Assembly (NCBI RefSeq): GCF_965638725.1
Contig: NC_134949.1
Span: forward strand, 125,176,294-125,240,293
From: Aptenodytes patagonicus
Lineage: Eukaryota; Chordata; Aves; Sphenisciformes; Spheniscidae
Direction: 5' to 3'
Length of the DNA: 64,000 nt
Shown here: positions 49,201 through 58,675 of the stretch, in pieces
Layout: every line of letters begins with the position of its first letter
Numbering within the stretch: position 1 is the stretch's first letter
Notes under the pieces: model-generated
The model's database searches: none
What the model was told of the DNA's origin: nothing
The model's input: only the letters and a program-made list of their open reading frames with translations
Made by a program: the position numbers and the translations under genes

Positions 49201-52200
49201 GGCAGGGACCCAAAGCTGAACTTACAGCAGAGGAACAGGGAGCAAACGCCAGGGCTTCGCTCGGCAGCGTGGTTTCCCCCACACGGTGCTCCATCGCAGT
49301 AAATACCGCCACTTAGAGAGATGTAGGGATTTAAAGTAAAGCAGCAAGCACCAGAGCACTTAAACTCGTACGATGTGGCAACACTGCCCTCCTGCTTCCT
49401 CGCGATTCCTGCCCTTTTCTCATATTCAACATACCTTGGGCTAAGAGATGTCCCGGGCAGTTTCTCCCACCACAAAAGTGTTGAGGGGCTTCTGCTTTTC
49501 CTTCAGCCTATTCAAATCTCCTTGTGCAGGCAGCAAAGACACATCTCGCTAGGGAAAAGAGGATAATAAAAGCCCAAAGCTTTAATTTCTTGGTTTTCTC
49601 AGGGAAAATACACGCAGCTATAAAAATCATCTCAAAATCCACTGTTTGATTTCTGGGTTCAGCTTCAGGCTTTAGAACTCAGCTTAGTTATTTATATTTA
49701 TTATAACTGAATTAACAACAAACAATAAAATTATAATTAATTCATCTTAGAATTGAAAATGGTTTATATCTGTTCTTTTCACTAGGTTAAACACAATGGA
49801 AAAGGTTAAAAAAATTGGGGCAATAGACTGTTGGATTGTACCGGACTAATCCTGCTCTTTCTGCATTCGGCGTTTGGGTGATGGCAGGGAGGGAAAGGCG
49901 CAATACTCTAACCCTGGCCAGATTAAAATTTAAAAAATTAATTAATTTAAAATGCAGTGAAAGATATTAATCCCTGTGACCTGCTCCTATCTGCTCCTAT
50001 TGAAACAGCCGTCCTCTATAGGCCAACGGAGCAAAGATCCTACCGAGGAAAGCAAGAAAAAGAAGAGAGGACACGTCCCGCGGCCCGAGGACAGGCCCTG
50101 CAGCTAACGCTGCTCCAGGAAACGGGTGAAGCCTGAGCACATCAACGGGACGACTCAGAGGGTTAATTTAAGCGTATGATGAAGCAGCTAACTACTGTAA
50201 AGGAAAACAATGATGGAAACCGTACCTTTTATTTTGTGTAATACTTCACGTGAGCCTCTGCTTTTTTTCCTTCCAGAAACAAAAACAAGCCGGGATGTGC
50301 AAATAAACCAAGAAAACTGGAGGGAAGGAAGGAACAGCTTGCAAGGCGATTGTGAAAAACAAATAACAGAGGTAATGAGGAAGGAACAGAAAATGCTTCA
50401 CAAAGAGAGGACGTGGGTCGGGATTTAGAAAAGATTGGAAAGACTCAAAAGGTGCAGGAAAAAAAAGCTTGAAAAGGCTTATTGAACCCAGGAGGTGAAC
50501 AAGACTGAGTAACAAAACCAGATAAAGGAGATTTATGAAGAAAAAAAACCCCTCTGTTTTATTTCTGTGTTCTTGTAGAACTGGGTACTGCTGCTGACAA
50601 ATCTGAGCCCCTGGTGTTCACGTGTCCCAAACTCCCCCAGACTTCTGTCCTCCTTCGAGAGTGCAAAGCTGGCTTTGCACTCCCCTCAGTTGTCACATAA
50701 ATGTTCACACTTAAAAGGTGAAGGTTTACCCGGTAAAAATTGTCTGTGTGCTCTACGCCTGAGGAAGGACGTTTCTGCTTGCAAAGGAAAAAAATTCTAG
50801 AAAAAGCAGACGTAGGCACTAGTCTTGCCTATTTTGTCACCCCAAAGCCCTTACGGTTTTCTGATTTGAACCCAAAACATTACCAATTTACGGATACCCA
50901 AACTATCCACTCGAGCATATCGCTCTCTCCCACAGCTCCTTTACCCTCCCTCATCGTTGACCTGGACAAAGCTTTTTCTGGTTGTGAGCACACTCAGGAA
51001 TCAACACGGCCACACTCTCCACTGGTGCAGCCCGCAGCCCCCGCCAAGCGCACGCCCTCCAGGAGCGCCATACAGGCATCACGGAGACCTCTCACCCCTG
51101 TGTCGGTCTCCCCTCTCCTGATGGGAGAGCCGCGTGCGCAGCACCGTGTTTTCCTTCCAGAGAGCCTGGGGAAGAGGAGGGGGTCTGGGAGTTTCGCTTG
51201 TGTGTTGCTTCCCCCACGCTCGCCGGCATTTTGCGTCGTCGAACACCACAGCTGAAGGGTCCGACAGCTATTGTCACTTGAACATGACTACTCACTTAAT
51301 TAGCACTGATCTGCACATTTGCCTCATGCTGGCTATCACCTTCTAGGCTTTCCATACGTGTCGGGTCTTCCTGACATGTGGCATTACTTTGATGCCTGGG
51401 AGCTCGACTTTGTTCTGCACTCAGAGGTCATGCAGAGTGCTTTTTCAAAGCATCCTTCAAGCCAGCTCCCTGACAATGACAAATTTTGGTTTATTGCCTT
51501 TCCTAAGGCCTCACAGTGTTTCCTAACAGACATCCTAGTGGTATTCTCAAATCCATCCCTCTTGAAGCCAGATGTAAAGTAACCACGGAAAGCTGTATAC
51601 AGCCATCAAACCATATGAACGGTTTTATAACTACTGGCAACCCACTGAACATTAAATATTGGATTAACATTCAACAGCTCTGCTGGTGCTTCCTGCACTT
51701 CGGCAGCAAGCTCTCCCCACTCTGTCGTACGCTTGCGGAAAGGGCTACAACTCCCTTTCAGGAAAAAAATCTCAAAATGGAGGGCTTCGCTTGCACTACG
51801 CCAGACTCGCAACACGCAGCCAGAGGGAAATGGAGCAATGCAACAGGACCACAGGCTGGGAGATGAGACTGCTGCTGCTTTTCAGCCTCTGTGAAATCAG
51901 CCTGCAACTCTTTACTTACGTGGCTAGCCCAAGGCAAAACATGTGCTTGAGTTGCTACCAACCCAAACCTACCCTCTCTCTCCTCTTTGCATGCTCCTAA
52001 GTAAGAACTGTGATCCCTTTGGGATCGGGACTGGTTTTCCTGTGTGCAAGGTGAGTCTCCCTTATGTTTGCTTGACTTTTTCCCTCTATGCACCGTAACA
52101 TGAGCACTTCTCCGAGCAGGAACAATTTGTTCTGAGAGCTGGTTCCCGGTGCCTGCGCTCCAAAGATGCAAGCACAAGTCCCAACACCACCTCGTACCTC

Positions 52201-52959
52201 CTGCCTGCTTTTAAGCAAGATCCTTCCTCAGCTCCGCGTCCCTCTTCGCCATCTGCTGCTGTGTCTGGTGCCTTGCACAGGACCAACCCCGCCTCTGATG
52301 CGGGGTGTTGCAAGACCGCAGGCACTAACCTGACCCTGTTACATCCAGCTTCCACCTCCACGAAGCACGGGCAGGTGAGCTGCTGCGAACGTGGGCGATC
52401 CTGCCAACACAGGTCAGGCACGGCAGTCGTCACCCGCCAACTATTTCAGTACACATCAGGGCAAAATAAACAGACACAGCTCAAACTCGCGGGGAGAATT
52501 CCGATCCCGGAGGGATGCCAGGCAACTACTGTTGCCTGTGCACACGCATTCCTCCCAGCATGCTATTTTACATCTAGACGCAGGCTGCACCGTCTGTAGA
52601 GGCAGAAGGAGCGTGACTGATGGGATCCAGCTCACAGCCCAACAGAACATGCCAACAGACCCGCGACAGGGGTAATCACCGTGTTTAAAACACCGTTTAA
52701 AGAAAGGTAACCTGTCAAGTTTGCTTATGTTGTAAGGCTCAGCCCCAGAGGACTCCGTCGTATTTCCAACACATCGAACTAACTGTAGTTTACATTTGTT
52801 TCACTCTCTATTAGAGGTGCTCCACTTTCCAGGAAAACTAATTTGATCTGCAGCACTTGGCCGGCCACAGCTTTCTGCACGAAACCCAAGCACCTCTTCA
52901 CTGAATGAGGCTTTGGGTAATAGTCAGCGGAAAACGTGCAGCGCGATCTGTGGCACGTC

Positions 52960-53560
52960 ACCCTAAACATTGCTACACACCGAAAATAGTTTCAGCTTCC
53001 TCCGCCTCGCGTAGTCTGGAAATAAAACATATGGAGTTAGCACGGCCGCTGATTGGATTTTGATTGTTCTGAAACGCTGCCAAGTTTAAAGTGGAGAGTG
53101 CGGCCTGAAAGGAAATACAGTAGACGCTAGACAATTTATTTGTTTCTGAGCGGGGACCTGGCTGACGGGCCGCTTCGAAGGTGGCTAACAAGAGCAGCAT
53201 GTTCCCATATGGAAACCATATGGGGAAATCGGCCAGGATCTAAAAACATGGCACAATATATGTTAGCACGGCAACAGAAAAAGCGGAGCGCTGTAAAACC
53301 GGTGCCAATCACAGCAGCAAATTGCTGATGGATGGTGCTGATAAACAACTAACAGAGTTAACGTACCAGCAGGTTTTAGATAAAATACTGTAGGAGCTGG
53401 AGAGGGAAAACGCGCAGATGAGATGCACTCGGGAAGGCGGCAGGGCGAAGGCCGGCATTACTAGTCAGATGTATTTGCGGCGCTCTCCTGGTTCAGCGCT
53501 GCAGTTGGTCCCACAAACCGAGGGCCCCTAAAACCCCGAAAAAGGGGGAAAAAAAAAAAT
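52960..53560. promoter_or_regulatory. Candidate conserved regulatory region left of the CpG island
   Basis: This stretch has no sizeable open frame but is dense in factor-type motifs. There are three CATATG E-boxes (53,028-53,033, 53,206-53,211 and 53,217-53,222), a CCAAT box on the minus strand (ATTGG, 53,052-53,056) and one on the plus strand (53,305-53,309). CG dinucleotides are more frequent than in the surrounding single-copy DNA. Position next to the only strong CpG island suggests a proximal enhancer or extended promoter. Conservation cannot be judged from one sequence. Confidence 0.4.
53206..53222. promoter_or_regulatory. Double CATATG E-box with 5-bp spacer
   Basis: CATATG at 53,206-53,211 and CATATG at 53,217-53,222 are separated by GAAAC. 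The two sites and their flanks form a near-perfect inverted repeat: TTCCCATATGG, AAA, then CCATATGG followed by GGGAA with one extra G. Paired E-boxes with a 5-nt spacer are the published architecture for TWIST-family bHLH tetrameric binding, and CATATG is also a proneural (NEUROD/ATOH-type) E-box. It is not a CArG box, because only four A/T bases lie between CC and GG. Confidence 0.5.
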
Positions 53561-53639
53561 CCCAAACGGTCGTGACCTTACTGAAGAAACCTGCGATCGT
53601 TTCGTCTCCTGAGAGCAGTGACATAAAACCAGCCCAAAG

Positions 53640-54115
53640 TGCGAACGTTTACATTTGGGGAAAACAATTTCGAGCTCCGGAGCGCCCGGGCCTTACTCGG
53701 GGCTGAACCGCGGCCCCAGCGGCGGCGCCCGCTGAGGCGCAGCCGCCGAGTCGCGGCGGCCGGGCACGCCGTCCCGCGGGGAAACGGGGCGACCCGTTGC
53801 TGCGGCAGCACGGCCGGAGCCTCGGGCGGTGCCGGCGAAGCCCCGCCGCCGCCTCCTCCTCCCGCGGCGGTTCCTGCGCGCAGGCCCGGGGCCGGCCGCA
53901 GCCCCCGGCCGGCCGCCGCGGGGCCGCCGCGCTGCCCAGCAACAGCCTGGCGCCGGGCCACGGCACCGCCCCCCCGGGAGCCTCGCCCCGCCCCCGGCTC
54001 CGCCCCCCCGGGGCTTCGGCCGGGTCTGCCCCCGTGTCACCCGGGGGGGGTCCCGCCCGGGAGCGAAAGGGGGGGGGGGGGGGGGGGCACCTTCGGAGAG
54101 GGGGGACCAAAACAA
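53640..54115. promoter_or_regulatory. CpG island promoter
   Basis: Almost 500 bp of extremely GC- and CpG-rich sequence, sharply different from both flanks. It contains several GC boxes (CCGCCCCC-type words around 53,967, 53,985-53,997 and 53,998-54,010) for Sp1/KLF factors and a CTGCGCGCAG palindrome (53,874-53,883) resembling half of an NRF1 site. No TATA box is seen, as expected for this promoter class. Three minus-strand and three plus-strand frames are open through the island because stop codons are rare in such sequence, so no coding call is made. A minus-strand donor-like CGA|GTAAGG at 53,697/53,696 lies in the island; I see no comparable donor on the plus strand. This makes leftward transcription slightly more likely. 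The gene is not identifiable. Confidence 0.8.
54069..54087 (+). repeat. G19 homopolymer at the right edge of the CpG island
   Basis: Nineteen consecutive G follow GAGCGAAA. The run can form a G-quadruplex on the plus strand and is the most likely place in the window for an assembly length error. On the minus strand it is C19 near a putative transcription start. Confidence 0.95.
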
Positions 54116-55337
54116 TGCAGGAATGAAATCAAAAGGAATGCCTGAATTTACTCATCGCCTGGACAGGAGAGCGAGGAGACATTACCCCACACACACACAT
54201 TTAGAGCATTTCAGCCTGGACTGCTTTGATGCCTTTAGTTTTGCTTTCTTTGTAAAACAAAAAATAAGCCCAAATTTGTCTGGATTTAAAGACCAAAATT
54301 AAAAAAAAACACTGGAAATGGATACTTAATTGCTAAACAAATTAAACTTTTCTATTAAAAGCCCCCAACTTTAAATTCCTTTTCTCACTTCGTTTTGTTG
54401 AGAAAGCAGAATTTTTTCATGCTTTTTATAGACCCAAAATAGTCACGTTTCCAAGGTTATTTTGCTTGAGTCAGTAAAGCAGAAAAGAGTTTCAACTCTG
54501 AGGGCAAAAGAAGGAGGAAATAATTGAACGTGCCGAAGCACGGTCCATCCGGCAACCTGACAGTCACCAAGGCCACATTTCGTACTGCTAATTAGCTGCT
54601 GAAATGTTTCCAGGACAGAAGCATTTTGTGCAAAAGCAGTATCCAGAGAGCTAAAGCACATGATTAGATATAGGTTACGCTACCATGGTCTTTCGGGAAT
54701 AATATCCCTTGTTTTCTCATCTCATGAGCTACTAACTGATTCTTCATTTCGTAATTTTATGATTTTAAAGATATAGGGTACAGATTTTTCTAAACCTTTG
54801 TCTGTGGAAAAGGCATTAGCTTTTCCACATTAACCTCTCAAGATTTACAGCTTTCCCTTTTGCCGGTGACGGTTCGGGAACTGTTTCACCGGTACTGTGT
54901 ATTTCTACATACTCAGTTCGTGTCTGCAGTAATATTAAGACCAAAGCAGTGATTTTGCGTTTATTAAATTCATATACAATTTACACACAAGGAAAGCTGT
55001 TCCAAAGCCCACACAAATCAACGGCAGTTATGCTGACTCTGAGAAAAACCCTCTTGGGAAAATAATATATCTCACTACAGCTTTGACTAGCCCCAAACAC
55101 GCCGTTCACTCTTCCTGGAAGACCCTTGTAGGAAGACTCCTGCGTGCTCCTACCCTGCGTACCTTCCTACTGCTAATGCCGGGGCTGGCGCTACTTGAAA
55201 CACAGAGTCCCTAACAGCACCATCTTAACCCACAGCCGTACTGTTGGTGAACTTCGGGCCCTGACCTTTTGGGTCCATGATTGTCTGGATACAGGTGCCT
55301 GTGCGTGTCCTGCTCAGAGGGTTTGAGCATAAGCACC
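54116..55337. other. AT-rich single-copy DNA, nothing recognised
   Basis: Base composition drops abruptly to AT-rich directly right of the CpG island. A short (CA)n lies near 54,187-54,200. No coding-like stretch, RNA gene or repeat family is recognisable. Confidence 0.6.
55333..55337 (+). repeat. Target-site duplication, left copy (GCACC)
   Basis: It matches 55,929-55,933 exactly and directly abuts the TG end of the LTR. Its survival indicates a single clean insertion without later rearrangement at this site. Confidence 0.8.
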
Positions 55338-55593
55338 TGTCCTGGTTTCGGCAGGGATAGAGTTAATGTCCTTCCTAGTAGCTGGTACAGTGCTGTGTTT
55401 TGGATTTAGGAGGAGAACAATGTTGATAACACACCCATGTTTTAGTTGTTGCTGAGCAGTGCTTACACTAGTCAAGGACTTTCCAGCTTCCCATGCTCCG
55501 CCGACTGAGAAGGCTGGAGGTGCACAAGAAGCCGGGAGGGGGCACAGCCAGGACAGCTGACCCAAACTGGCCACAGGGACATTGCATACCATG

Positions 55594-55616
55594 TGACGTC
55601 ATGCTCAGTACATAAA
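55594..55616 (+). promoter_or_regulatory. LTR U3 promoter: CRE palindrome and TATA-like box
   Basis: TGACGTCA at 55,594-55,601 followed by TACATAAA at 55,609-55,616. The CRE is identical in the inverted LTR copy, where the TATA box is stronger. CREB/ATF-driven transcription rightward from this LTR is plausible; activity is an inference. Confidence 0.55.
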
Positions 55617-55796
55617 CTGGGGGAAGGAGGAGGAAGGGGGGGACGTTCGGAGTGATGGCGTTTGTCTTCCCAAGTAACCGTTACGTGTGATGGAGCCCTG
55701 CTGTCCTGGAGATGGCTGAACACCTGCCTGCCCATGGGAAGGAGTGAATGAATTCCTTGTTTTGCTTTGCTTGCGTGCGCAGCTTTTGCTTTACCT

Positions 55797-55802
55797 ATTA
55801 AA
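55797..55802 (+). terminator. LTR poly(A) signal ATTAAA
   Basis: Variant hexamer in the R part of the LTR, present at the equivalent place in the inverted copy (58,213-58,218 on the minus strand). It could end host transcripts running rightward. Confidence 0.6.
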
Positions 55803-55928
55803 CTGTCTGTATCTCAACCCACCAGTTTTCTCACTTTTACCCTTCTTATTCTCTCCCCCACCCCACCGGTGGGGAGTGAGTGAGCGGCTGGGTGGGGCTT
55901 AGTTGCCAGCTGAGGTTAAACAATGACA

Positions 55929-55933
55929 GCACC
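55929..55933 (+). repeat. Target-site duplication, right copy (GCACC)
   Basis: Direct repeat of 55,333-55,337, directly after the terminal CA of the LTR. Confidence 0.8.
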
Positions 55934-56094
55934 AGATCCAAAACGTTCAAGAAACATCAAAGGTAGAGAGGGTAAGAGAGATGTCCAGAGAAACCCGGAC
56001 ATGCCACACATCCATCAGAGATCCCAGACTACGTTAGGGTAACTGCTGAATCCTGACTGGACCGGGCAGAAGCCAGGCAGTTCTCGGTCAGGAC

Positions 56095-56168
56095 TGTCGT
56101 GGTTTAACCCCAACTGGCAACTGAGCACCACCCAGCCGCTCGCCCACTCCTCCCCTCCCCGGAGTGGA
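56095..56168 (-). mobile_element. Truncated LTR fragment (3' end only), same family
   Basis: On the plus strand the sequence begins TGTCGTGGTTTAACCCC, the reverse complement of this LTR family's 3' terminus, and continues with the CAGCCGCT and CCACTCC segments seen in the inverted full copy. Similarity stops at about 56,168, where single-copy sequence begins, so roughly 500 bp of the element are missing. It lies only 166 bp right of the full LTR and in opposite orientation. It may be the remains of an independent insertion or of a rearranged neighbour. Confidence 0.85.
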
Positions 56169-58086
56169 GGATCAGAAGTGTCCAAAGGCCTCTCAATACA
56201 ATCTCAGCAACTGCAAATTAATGTTTACATGTCAGAAGTGCATAAGTGAGTATGTAAGTCCATATAGACACATGTATGGTCACATTCACTATAATTTAGA
56301 ACCAAAAAAAGCCTTTGGGATGAGTTTTAGCTTATTTCAAGATAAAGCACAGGTTAGCACATATTTCAACATCACCTCAGGCACCACAAAGCTACAGCAC
56401 AATGCATTTTTATTCTAATCATGAAAAAAGTTTTGCACTGATTTATGATAAAAGAGGAAAAGTTTGCCCCATCCCTATCTCCAGCTGCAAACATTTTTTG
56501 CATGCCTAACACCCATGCTCCAGTCTCCTCCAGAAAGAGAAAGGTCACATCCAGGTTGACATGACATATGCTGCAGGAAAAGCCAACCGGACGTACCTTT
56601 ATGAGCTCCAGCAGCAATGGCACTCATACTTTTCACTCCCTAAGCCAGATTTTCACTGGCAACCCCTAAACACACCAGGCAGCATAGTTCACTGACTGAT
56701 GCTCCTATTTTCTTTGTGAACTCAGAAAACGTAGCAAAACTTCTAGTTTTAATTAGTCAACAGCCTCTAGAGTATTCCACTCTGCTCTTTAAGCAAAGCA
56801 CATCGACCCTGGCCCAAGACTGAGCACCTGCCTTTTCATTCCTCACCCTGGATCAGTTGATTAGTTCCTTGAGGTTGAAGCAGGTGAGACGACCCAGCTA
56901 GACCTGTGCATGCCCTGCTTTTCCAAAAGTTATGGCCAAATTGTCTTTGGACAAATGTACGCAAAACTGAAGCCCCTACAACCCGTGATTTTTCTCTAAA
57001 ATTTGGTTCTCTTTCCTAACCCTGTTAGGGTCTCAAGCTGACAGCCACAACATCATTTCTGTGACTGTACCACGCTTTCCTACTGTGGGAAATACTAGCA
57101 ACAGGCTGCGATAGGGCAGGGACGGCACTGCTCGGCTCCCACCTCAGAGGTGGTGCCCACCACTTGCTCCTCATCATTGGGAACATTAAAGGAGCTGAAG
57201 CTGGTCAAAGCGAGGTCCCAGTCAGCACCCCATCTCACAGCAGCTGGTGGCAGATGATGAGGGAAAGAGCAAGCAGATGCTCAGATAAAGCCTGCAGCAA
57301 CACCCCCTGGGTCTGCCCTACCAGTTGCTGGCAATCTAGCATTTAATCTTTGCATTTAACAGCCCTCCATCAACTTTTTCATTCCAGAATTTGTCCTTAC
57401 TGCCATTGCTGCCAGCGCAAATAAACTTGGCAGCACCAGGGGAAAGGCTGGGAGACTTCCCATAGAATAACATAGTCTAGAGGCTGCCCCTACACCTGAG
57501 GCTGGAAAACATCCAAAATGCAAGGATGGGAGGGGAGGGAGGAGGATGCCAGCGAAGAGTGGGCAGGCTGGGAGGTGGACAAGAGAGACAACTGGAGAAG
57601 GGAAAGTAGAAGAGTGGGGCAAGTGTGTAAAGTGATATTTACTCCAAACTGAAGAAGCCAGGGGTGGTGTTTCCTGCAGAGAAAGGGGCAGTAGTTGAGG
57701 GAGTGGGTAGGGGCTTGCCGTCCTTTTATTGCTGGGTTAGACACATTTACTGATTTTCCAAAAGGCCTAGCTCCAGGAAACATACGACTTTGTCATGAAA
57801 GTTAAGGTTCTGGCAAAGAAAGAAAGGAAAAGAAAAAGTCTAGCCCTCATAGTTACAGGGTAAACTCAGAACCTCAGGAGGAAGTAAAAAGAACCCAAAA
57901 CGTACTCAGATTTTAAAAGTGGCATGGTTTCTGAAGCCGATTCAGAGTTTGCACAATTGGAGCTAGCTACACCAACGGAGCCTCTATATACGTGTTTGCT
58001 TGTCAACAACGTCTTTATCTTTAAAAACAGCACTTCACTTTGCTACTAAAGAGACTAGTTACCCAGTCACGTCACACTATAACATG
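56169..58086. other. Single-copy spacer between the inverted LTRs
   Basis: No gag, pol, env or other retroviral protein motif is recognisable, so the two outer LTRs do not bracket a provirus; their opposite orientation already excludes that. A short stretch at 57,461-57,482 (CATAGAATAACATAGTCTAG) vaguely recalls the tail of CR1 elements read on the minus strand, but is too short to call. Confidence 0.6.
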
Positions 58087-58675
58087 TGTCATGGTTTAAC
58101 CCCATCCAGCAACTAAGCCCTGCCCAGCCGCTTGCTCACTCCCCCCGAGTGGGATGCGGGAGAGAATTGGAAGGGTAAAAGTGAGAAAACTGGTGGGTTG
58201 AGATAAAGACAGTTTAATGGGCAAAGCAAAAGCTGCGCACACAAGCAAAGCAAAACAAGGAATTCATTCACTGCTTCCCATGGGCAGGCAGGTGTTCAGC
58301 CATCTCCAGGAAAGCAGGGCTCCATCACGCGTAACGGTTACTTGGGAAGACAAACGCCATCACTCCGAACATCCCTCCCTTCCTCCTTCTTCCCCCAGCT
58401 TTATATGCTGAGCATGACGTCATATGGTGTGGAACATCCCTTTGGTCAGTTGGGGTCAGCTGTCCCAGCCGTGTCCCCTCCCAACTTCTTGCGCACCCCC
58501 AGCCTACTCGCTGGTGGGGTGGGGTGAGGAGCAGAAAAGGCCTTGACTCTGTGTAAGCACTGCTCAGCAATAGCTAAAACATCCCTGTATTATCAACAGT
58601 GTTTTCAGCACAAATCCAAAACATAGCCCCATACCAGCTACTAAAATTAACTCTATCCCAGCCACAACCAGCACA
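58087..58675 (-). mobile_element. Near full-length solo LTR, inverted relative to the 55.3 kb copy
   Basis: Read on the minus strand it starts TGTGCTGG and ends CCATGACA and aligns with the 55,338-55,928 copy over its whole length. It carries the same CRE (58,415-58,422), a better TATA box (CATATAAA, near 58,399-58,406), and ATTAAA (58,213-58,218). No internal retroviral sequence lies on either side. I find no convincing target-site duplication: the flanks are ACATG on one side and GTTTG on the other, so the duplication has decayed or the ends were rearranged. By eye the R/U5-proximal third is much closer to the other copy than the U3 end is. Confidence 0.9.
58399..58422 (-). promoter_or_regulatory. 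Inverted LTR promoter: CRE and TATA box
   Basis: On the minus strand TGACGTCA (58,415-58,422) precedes CATATAAA by about 9 bp. Spacing and order match the other copy, and the TATA box is closer to consensus. Any transcription would run leftward, towards the CpG island. Confidence 0.55.

Larger units (their letters stand above)
34700..52960. other. Non-coding single-copy DNA, no gene recognised
   Basis: The stretch alternates between AT-rich sequence (34.7-37.0, 41.1-44.3 and 48.4-50.0 kb) and GC-richer sequence (37.9-38.3, 39.4-41.1, 44.4-48.3 and 50.9-52.6 kb). Frames in the GC-richer parts, including the 247-codon minus frame at 44,342-45,085, have overlapping frames on the other strand and no recognisable domain. 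Homopolymers include A15 at 42,657-42,671 with T9 just after it, T14 at 44,990-45,003, A12 at 46,733-46,744 and C9 at 48,868-48,876. ATTAATTAATT words at 37.74 and 49.94 kb are homeodomain-type sites but occur singly. Confidence 0.5.
55338..55928 (+). mobile_element. Full-length solo LTR of an avian endogenous retrovirus
   Basis: The element starts TGTCCTGG and ends ATGACA, so it has the TG...CA termini of retroviral LTRs. A 5-bp direct repeat GCACC flanks it (55,333-55,337 and 55,929-55,933); the match can be stretched to six bases only by giving up the terminal A. Inside are a CRE palindrome TGACGTCA (55,594-55,601), a weak TATA-like TACATAAA (55,609-55,616) and an ATTAAA poly(A) signal (55,797-55,802), the normal U3-R order. 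No gag, pol or env sequence follows, so this is a solo LTR left by LTR-LTR recombination. From memory the family is widespread in birds. The 5-bp duplication fits an ERVL- or ERVK-like family, but I cannot name the subfamily. Confidence 0.92.

Noticed and set aside
53203..53223. CArG boxes (SRF sites) at the CCATATGG words
   Set aside because: A CArG box needs six A/T bases between CC and GG; these have four. E-box is the better reading.
53578..54302. Six overlapping open frames of 109-168 codons through the CpG island on both strands
   Set aside because: Stop codons are rare in such GC-rich sequence. The products are low-complexity proline, glycine, arginine and alanine runs and none is recognisable.
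55338..58675. The two LTRs as the ends of one provirus
   Set aside because: They are in opposite orientation, the spacer has no retroviral protein motifs, and the left LTR has its own target-site duplication.
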